Positions 58,129-64,000 of a DNA stretch of 64,000 bases are shown here, piece by piece. A model generated the notes under the pieces. That model did no database searches, was not told the DNA's origin, and worked only from the letters and a program-made list of their open reading frames with translations. The position numbers and the translations under genes were made by a program. The DNA lies in the NCBI RefSeq assembly GCF_000149955.1, contig NC_031000.1, forward strand, positions 124,001 through 188,000. The letters are read 5' to 3'. Positions within the stretch are counted from its first letter, which is position 1, and each line of letters begins with the position of its first letter. This stretch comes from Fusarium oxysporum f. sp. lycopersici 4287 (lineage: Eukaryota > Ascomycota > Sordariomycetes > Hypocreales > Nectriaceae).

Positions 58129-58696
58129 TCAGGCTGCACTCTCGACCGGGTCTACCTTGCCCTCCGCCGTCTCCCGCTTATCAGTCCTGTCCATGTGTTG
58201 TGAGCCTCTTTTCCATTTCAAGGTGTAGTCCCCAGATGGTGGACGGGCAAGCTCACCTGGTGCTGACAGTCACCGTCGACTGAACCTTTGCCACGTTACG
58301 CTGATGAACCACGGCATGTGCTTTACCGATCACCGTCATGACTTCGTCCCAGCTACCTTCTAGACATGCAAGTGGACAGTACGCCCTTTTGTCAGCCTCG
58401 TAAAATTTGGTTTCCATCCCCAGAGCACGCAATCAGCAAGGCTCACCGAGCATGGTGCCAGTGGAGTACATTGTGTGCTTTAGCCCACTAGACTTGAGAT
58501 ATCGCTGCACCTCTGCGAGCTCGGCGGCGATCGACGGGTTGCCTGTCCCAATCTGTATTCTGGAATCAGCGCCGTTTTCATCCTTACGGAAGGGCATGAC
58601 GGGCGCTGGCAGCCCAAGAATTAGAGGGGCCCGTACAGGAACAAGAGCAAAGTCGGCGCAACACGATGGCGGCGTAGAGAGCAAACTATAGTCCAT
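58129..58696 (-). CDS. ECM15: ECM15/UPF0045-family thiamine-binding-type protein
   Basis: Four exons (58637-58696, 58447-58552, 58257-58359, 58129-58186) with GT-AG introns of 84, 87 and 70 nt give 108 residues, the normal size for this family. The first intron is a multiple of three and has no stop, so it can be mistaken for coding sequence. Splicing restores FALVPIGTGNPSIAAELAEV, then YSTGTMLEGSWDEVMTVIGK, VQSTVTVSTRTDKRE and a short tail. The family (MTH1187/YkoF-like fold) forms homotetramers and binds thiamine-like ligands in studied members. Yeast Ecm15 is a non-essential protein linked to the cell wall by phenotype. The frame is intact and likely functional. Confidence 0.85.
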
Positions 58697-58699
58697 GTC

Positions 58700-59475
58700 G
58701 GCAGTCTCAGACGCGGATTGGTTAGGATGAATGGAATTAGGTCTCAAAACAAGGCTCATCCACCGAAAGGTGATGGAACTGTACGTTGTGATCTTTGAAT
58801 TAATATTAGCGGAAAGACATGTTACCTGGGGAAACCCGATCTTTTGAACTTTCGGCTGAAGCCGAGTGTAGCATGTGAGCCATCTGCAATCTACCCCGCG
58901 ATCGGGAAGTGAACGTCAGGGTGAAGTGGTCGATGATCCGAGCACACACATCGGTGATGCCAACGTGACGCAAGCCCAAGAGAGGTTTGCAACGTCCTCT
59001 GATCAGGACCAGGTCGCCGCATTGCCCTGATTTGCTGTATCTCACCGGCTAAACTACTAACAAGGTTGCAGTCAACGCGATGTAAGCCATGGCAAAGGGC
59101 TTGGGATAGACTTTTTTGGGTCGTCTCCTGCTGCTTGCTATTTTGCTCTATGAGCGCTTCCTTCAGCCATTTCAGTGATCCTGGGTTCCTCATTCAGTTG
59201 TACGTAATTCTCCATCATACGTCGACCCTACTGAGCCGGACTGAGTGAATAATGATTCTGCACCTTGACGTAGCGTTGGCTTGCTATTCCTTGACTGTCT
59301 TGAACCCTAACCCTCTGTCGCGTCTAACACATAACCCTGGCCCGGAGAGTTTCAACCAATCAGCGACACGGCCTAGTTGGAACCGATATTGCAGGAATGC
59401 ACAAGAGAGGCAAGCCGGTCACGGTTTGCACAAAACAGCTTTGAGTAACGAAGTTTGAAGTGGTCGATTTGAATT
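58700..59475. other. Upstream of ECM15; no supported gene
   Basis: Two overlapping minus-strand ORFs (58806-59045, 58891-59193) lack recognisable domains. Likely promoter DNA of ECM15. Confidence 0.4.
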
Positions 59476-59476
59476 T

Positions 59477-60839
59477 TCAAAGCTTGACTTCAAAAGTCCG
59501 AGTTTTTATCAGATACAGGTTACGAATCTCGGGTATTGAGAACAAAATAAAGTAAGGTGTTTTATAAGCGAGCCGCGGATATAGGCGAATCGCGGGATTC
59601 TGGTCGTCTCTCGAGCCAATTGTGGAGGAGTATCTGGCTATTACTTCATCTGGATTCTTACTGTCTGGGGCAGTAACATCTTGAGTCTTCTTAGGCACAT
59701 GGCCGCCGACAGCCCTTTGGCCGCTATTCTTACCATGTGTTCCTTGTACCGTAGTTTTCGCATTCTTCACCTCTCCCAGGATCTTAGCACTTTGCTTCGG
59801 TTTGACCTCCTTTCCCTTGATCACTAAAGGTGCCTCGCTTGTGCGTTCGGGGTTACGCGTGAAGTGTACGAAGCTTGTCTTACCACCTTCGAACGCCGCT
59901 CCACTTCGTCTCTCCCAGTCCAATGCTCGGTCTATGATGGCCTGGATACCTGCTCTGTTGGCCTCCGCCGTCGGTCTCGTCACCCAGGCCGAGTAGTCGT
60001 CGACAAAAGCGATTGATCCGCCTTTCGAGTCGATTCTAATTTGCACCAGGTCTGCGTTGAAAAAGAGGAACAGGACCGGCGACAGCGGCGATCCCTGTGG
60101 CAGACCTGCCTGAAGTAATTCCCGTTGCTCTGATGTATGGCCGTTCACTACGATACTAGCTGTGCGATTCGAGCAGAAAGCACCGACCCACCTGACCAGC
60201 CACTGTGGCATGCCCCTGGCTTCCAGTCTCTGCAGTAGTCGCTCCTTGAATACGCCGTTATAGGCGCCTTTAACGTCGAAGCTGATCAGACTAACCACTT
60301 TACGGGTTCTCCATGTTTTGTATACTTGTTCTTGGAAGAGCAGCAGTGCCTGCTCTGCCGACCGCCGTTTCCTTGCTCCAAAATGGTTTGTCGGTAGAAG
60401 TCCGAACGTCTCGACGGCGTACGAGATCCTGTCCGCCACAACCGCCTCAAGAATCTTGCCCAGCGTCGATAGCAGTGAGATCGGTCTCCATGGCTTGGCG
60501 ATCGCGTAGTCGCCCTTGCCTGGCTTCTTGAGCTGGATGATCTTGGCGCATCTCCACTGGTCCGGCAGTACTCCATCTATCAATGACGTTCGGAATAAGT
60601 GCAGTACCCGGTCCTGGGCCACTGGCCAAAGTTGTTTCCATACCATTGCTGGTAAGCCGTCTTCCCCGGGTGCTTTCCATGCCTTGGCCGCCATGACTTT
60701 CTGTTCCACCTCGTCCAAGGTTATGTTCGGCATATCCACCTCCACCAAGCGGGGACGGGTCCCTTCATCTTCGAAGACGGCTGGCAGTGGTGGGAAGAAT
60801 GCACCGCAAGTAGTATCTGGCGGGTGAGTCGAATTAGTA
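59477..60839 (-). mobile_element. Tad-type LINE: nearly intact RT domain with internal deletion
   Basis: A 423-codon open frame (59477-60748), extended upstream in frame to about 60839, encodes an RT domain: AWKAPGEDGLPAMVWKQLWP, KPWRPISLLSTLGKILEAVV, SFDVKGAYNGVFKERLLQRL, QAGLPQGSPLSPVLFLFFNA and the active site SIAFVDDYSAWV. After VKPKQSAKILGEV the sequence changes frame and then jumps to a piece matching the RNase H-proximal region (DEVIARYSSTIGSRDDQNP, like DGVIAKYSITLARRDQQNA at 54535-54595), so a few hundred bases are missing. The 5' end lies only a few bases past the stop codon of the DUF7703 gene, in the same orientation. Confidence 0.85.
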
Positions 60840-60841
60840 GT

Positions 60842-61735
60842 TTAGAGTTGATGTAGCTGGATCCCTGTGTCGTTGAATCCCGCAGGAGCTTGCTCATCCG
60901 TCCGATATTCTGTCATATTGAGGTACGACGGTCGGGGTAAACCGTTCCCAGATTCGTCTACAACCTGCATACAGTTGCATTCCCGATGCCGCACAAGAAG
61001 CAACAACTTATTTAGAACGACGAACTCCATCTTTAGCTTGATGCTGTAAACCACAGGCTTGTATGTGGTCGCAATCTGAAAATGGTCCAGGTACTGAGTG
61101 ATAATGAGGCTGACGTCGAGGAGCACGACCAGGACATTGACAATGATAAGGTGTCGAATGACTTTGCGCTCCGTCGTCCTTCTGATGGCGAAGATGGGTT
61201 TGAGACCGCGAGATGCTTCCCAGATATAAAGGCCGGAGATGATGGTCTCTTGAATGGAGAAGCCTGCGAGCTGAATGCGCTCGTAAAGGTTGAATGCGGG
61301 CAGAAACCGACTCGACTGCCGCGTGTTGCTACCAAGAAACATGACCGTAACCGGAACGTGCAGGATGAAGAAATCCGTGATGATCATAACCAGCACCCAC
61401 CGCGTCTTTGCCCTATCCGAGACAATGAGGTGCAGCCTCGAATAGAGAACAACAGATTGCCCAGTGACCATGCCATACCATCCGACGCACGTTAAAGCCG
61501 CGAGTGGAAAATTCGGTCCAAGGCTGTAGTAGCGCAGCAGCACGACTATCGAGTGCAGCACAATCCCTAGCGTCGCGACAACGATGCTCCAGAAGTACAA
61601 GCTGTCATGGCGCCTAAAGCGGTTGAGCAGCGAGATGAGGATCTCGACACAGTTGTAGCACGCGATCGCGAAGAAGCCGGCGATGGTCATGTCGACCGGT
61701 AGTGATGCCGTGATGGGGCCCGTTTCCCCAGTCAT
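60842..61735 (-). CDS. Seven-helix membrane protein, DUF7703 family
   Basis: Single-exon ORF of 297 residues with about seven hydrophobic helices. Family-typical motifs: IACYNCVEILISLLNRFRRH, DSLYFWSIVVATLGIVLHS, MVTGQSVVLYSRLHLIVSD, RIQLAGFSIQETIISGLYIW and VVYSIKLKMEFVVLNKLLLL. These define a large fungus-specific integral membrane family with GPCR-like layout but no known function. It probably resides in the plasma or an internal membrane. The start at 61735 (MTGETGPITASLPVDM) puts a short hydrophilic leader before helix 1. The frame is intact. A LINE fragment begins immediately after its stop, so its natural 3' UTR has been replaced. Confidence 0.85.
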   Translation of the reverse strand: MTGETGPITASLPVDMTIAGFFAIACYNCVEILISLLNRFRRHDSLYFWSIVVATLGIVLHSIVVLLRYYSLGPNFPLAALTCVGWYGMVTGQSVVLYSRLHLIVSDRAKTRWVLVMIITDFFILHVPVTVMFLGSNTRQSSRFLPAFNLYERIQLAGFSIQETIISGLYIWEASRGLKPIFAIRRTTERKVIRHLIIVNVLVVLLDVSLIITQYLDHFQIATTYKPVVYSIKLKMEFVVLNKLLLLVRHRECNCMQVVDESGNGLPRPSYLNMTEYRTDEQAPAGFNDTGIQLHQL

Positions 61736-61739
61736 GTTG

Positions 61740-63340
61740 GTTGCTGAGCTGGAGCGACCGGGCTGATCATGGCACGTTGTGCAAAGAAAGTGATTAACGG
61801 CTTGGTATTAAAACGAATTACCAGTCAGGAGCTTGCCTTGTGGCACCCTCCATTAGCATCGACCGGCGGCGGCACATTGGGGAACCCTGGCTGGCCTCCA
61901 AGTTCTCAACCAACGACTTCGTCATTCAAGCCCAATGACATTGGCTGCCAGGTGAGCCCCGAATGGGCTAACTTTGCTAAAGGGGGGTCGGGGGCTGGTA
62001 ATGCCGAATTCTACATGATCCATGTCCGTATGTCGCGAGGCCGGTGCAGCCTCTAGCTCAAGCCACTTTCTTCAGCAAAAACACATCATGTGATGCGAAA
62101 CCGGTATTTACCGAACGGGAGTAATCTTTGGCTTTGGCAGTGGCGTTACGCTGTGAGATGAAACGCGGCTTGCCTCGCCGAGAAGAGCACGACATCTCAA
62201 ATTTCTTGTATCCGCCTGGGTATGCCTATAAACAGATAAAGACGCCACAAGGGAAGATTACAGACTTAATCTATATGTTACTATCGCTCGGCACACAGGA
62301 TCGTCACTGCGGAAGACAGAACGTAACGGAAAGTGGATGTTGTCCCTACATCCTTATTGTCTCCCACTTTCACTGAAAGAGGAAACCCCTGGCGTCTATG
62401 GAAGTTCCTCTTACGGCATAGTTGGCGGGTCAGTGACATGGCGTCGACAGGGGGTCGGTGCTTCTGCACCAATCAGAATCTCCATTTTCTTACCCCGAAT
62501 TTCCCTTACCAACTAGTCAGCTAGGACTTTGCCTGCTAGGTCATAGAAATTCCCATATAATTCAAAATGGCGCTATTGAAGTACGGGGGGCACGGTCGTA
62601 GATTCAATATCAGGTAAAATAGATCAAAGTGACAGGCATCGAAAGATAACAATCAGGGGAGTATTTTCCCAAATTATTAATTAATTTAAATCCACATTAA
62701 AGTATTGCGACCAGTTTGAAGTTTTGGATATTTTATTTGATGTGGTTGATCAGAGCCATATTAAGTGAAATGATTGGCCAGTTTATATGGCCCATGCATT
62801 TTGGTTATTAGGGGAAGCCGTAATAATCCGCCATTTGGGGCAGGGCATAATATGGAATAGTACAATTGAAAAAATAAGGTTTATACCATAGCAACAGAAA
62901 AGCAAGTTTTAATTAACGTACATGATAAGCAGAACTTATCGTGGGGTCGTTTTGCGGAGTAATTTCGGGAAATCGTATGTGATTACACAACTACCATCTG
63001 ATAAGTGCCCGGCGCCGCGCACGCGAATATCTCGACGGTTAGGAGCCAAATCGATGCAATTCCAGGGCTGGAGGACTGCTACGCTCTGGCGGTCCGTTTG
63101 GTTCAAGAGCGAAGCTGTATAGACGAGCGGGCGCTGAGATATTTGCGTGTGCAGCGGCTGGGGGGCCAGGCTTCGCTGCAAGGACTACGATATAGCAATG
63201 CGCTGATCCTGCTGCTCCTTAATATTCAAAAAAAAGAAAGAAAAAAAAAAAAGAATTAATAAAAAATACGCCTTCTAGATAGATAGATAGATACGGACTA
63301 GTTACCGCTATAAATATATAAAGATCCTACCTGACGGCCA
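61740..63340. other. Intergenic; no supported gene, repeat fragment at 62461
   Basis: ORFs of up to 95 codons lack recognisable domains. 62461-62505 repeats 17539-17583 exactly (45 bp, starting CTTCTGCACCAATCAGAATC). A pogo-like end (ACGTACATGATAAGC) occurs at about 62917. A short TAGA repeat lies at about 63275-63293. Confidence 0.5.
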
Positions 63341-63342
63341 GC

Positions 63343-64000
63343 TTACCGTCGACGAGGGGCGGTCCGCCTCCTCCCTAGCCGAGCCCAGCGCCCCCGATGG
63401 CCCTGCCCCCGATGGCCCTGGCCCCGAGTCGGCCTTGGTCCCGGGCCTGGGTCATCGGGCACGGGGGTCCCTACCTGTACCCGTATCCGGCCCTGGCCTT
63501 GGCCCCGGCCCCGCCGGCGGCGCTGTTTGAGCTCGTCGACGAGCCGGTTCAAGCTCCGGCCAGCGCGTAAGAGCTCTAGCTCTGCAACTGCCTCCTCCTT
63601 GCTCTTGCCGGACGCCGTGCGGGCCAAAAGCTCGTCCCAGATCACCTTCCGGCGACAGAACTGCACCCTGATCCCGTTCCCCGGGCGCCAGCGGCTTCCC
63701 CACGTCTCTTCTAGCACCCGTACGGCCGGCTGACCTGCAATCCCTTCCTCCCATTCCTTCCAGACATCCCGCACTGTAAAGACCTTGGCCAGGGCTACAA
63801 CGACGGGCATACCTGGTACTGGAGGCTCTGGAGCCGGAGCCGGCGCCAGCGACACTGCTGGCCCGGCTCCAAAGTGGCCCGTAAAGGTGACAGGGACCTT
63901 GCCTTGGAGGACGGCATCGAGGCCGCCCTGAATTCCTTCTAGCCGGGCCTCTAGCCGGATGGCCAGCCGCTGGCTATTCTGTAAGACGGCCTCGCGTGTG
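63343..64000 (-). CDS. GCR1_C-domain protein, C-terminal part (runs off window)
   Basis: The minus-strand frame is open from the window edge (TREAVLQNSQRLAIRLEARL) to the stop at 63343. It has a coiled-coil-like helix, a Pro/Ala linker (APAPAPEPPVPG), then the GCR1_C-type DNA-binding domain: VFTVRDVWKEWEEGIAGQPA, VLEETWGSRWRPG, FCRRKVIWDELLA. A basic Gly/Arg tail follows (RRRRGRGQGQGRIRVQVG, RGQGHRGQGHRG). In fungi this domain is often the C-terminal part of proteins from Crypton-like tyrosine-recombinase elements and of Ndc10-like proteins; the recombinase part would lie outside the window. The region is much more GC-rich than its surroundings and has no stops. Confidence 0.75.
   Translation of the reverse strand, partial: TREAVLQNSQRLAIRLEARLEGIQGGLDAVLQGKVPVTFTGHFGAGPAVSLAPAPAPEPPVPGMPVVVALAKVFTVRDVWKEWEEGIAGQPAVRVLEETWGSRWRPGNGIRVQFCRRKVIWDELLARTASGKSKEEAVAELELLRAGRSLNRLVDELKQRRRRGRGQGQGRIRVQVGTPVPDDPGPGPRPTRGQGHRGQGHRGRWARLGRRRTAPRRR

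Noticed and set aside
58433..58759. A single-exon 108-codon ORF starting at 58759 as the ECM15-family gene
   Set aside because: It reads through an 84-nt in-frame intron and stops inside the second intron; the four-exon model gives an uninterrupted family sequence.

Overview
This window looks like a transposon-rich stretch of a filamentous ascomycete genome, most likely a sordariomycete. Evidence: short 49-87 nt spliceosomal introns; fungus-restricted families (Reg1-type PP1 regulator, Opy2 anchor, DUF7703 membrane protein, ergosteryl-aspartate synthase); fungal transposon clades (Tad-type LINEs, pogo/Fot1, MULE, piggyBac, hAT, GCR1_C-type); and an excess of Trp-to-TAG nonsense changes in transposases, as expected from repeat-induced point mutation (RIP). 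The species assignment is inference. Two assembly gaps (runs of N) lie at 2834-3090 and 33100-33273.

Layout. 1-3.6 kb: piggyBac and hAT debris running into a broken second copy of REG1. 5.7-6.8 kb: an intact bZIP gene. 7-18 kb: LINE and piggyBac relics, an Ecl1-like small zinc protein, a frameshifted bHLH gene and a truncated OPY2 facing a LINE ORF1. 19.5-20.9 kb: an intact four-exon acetoacetyl-CoA thiolase (ERG10). 21.8-28.9 kb: a LINE end, a dehydrogenase relic, a nearly intact pogo element, an AT-rich decayed block and an OrsD-like fragment. 33.4-35.2 kb: the intact REG1. 35.6-39.4 kb: a second pogo copy and a piggyBac element. 39.9-42.4 kb: an intact AspRS-DUF2156 fusion (ErdS). 43.0-50.1 kb: a complete MULE with 79-bp inverted repeats, a RIP-damaged piggyBac with a miniature piggyBac inside it, and a miniature MULE, almost end to end. 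50.3-51.4 kb: a 5'-truncated PSD2-like decarboxylase. 51.6-55.9 kb: two LINE 3' halves. 57.0-57.9 kb: a nested miniature hAT. 58.1-58.7 kb: an intact ECM15/UPF0045 gene. 59.5-61.7 kb: a LINE RT fragment abutting an intact DUF7703 gene. 63.3-64.0 kb: the GC-rich C-terminal end of a GCR1_C-domain gene that runs off the window.

The host genes that look functional (bZIP, ERG10, REG1, ErdS, ECM15, DUF7703) do not form an obvious pathway cluster. ERG10 starts sterol synthesis and ErdS aspartylates ergosterol, but they lie 19 kb apart with transposons between. The most unusual signals are structural: triple 17-bp palindromes whose arms co-vary between loci, and a MULE and a MITE that share a 79-bp terminal-repeat architecture despite divergent sequence.
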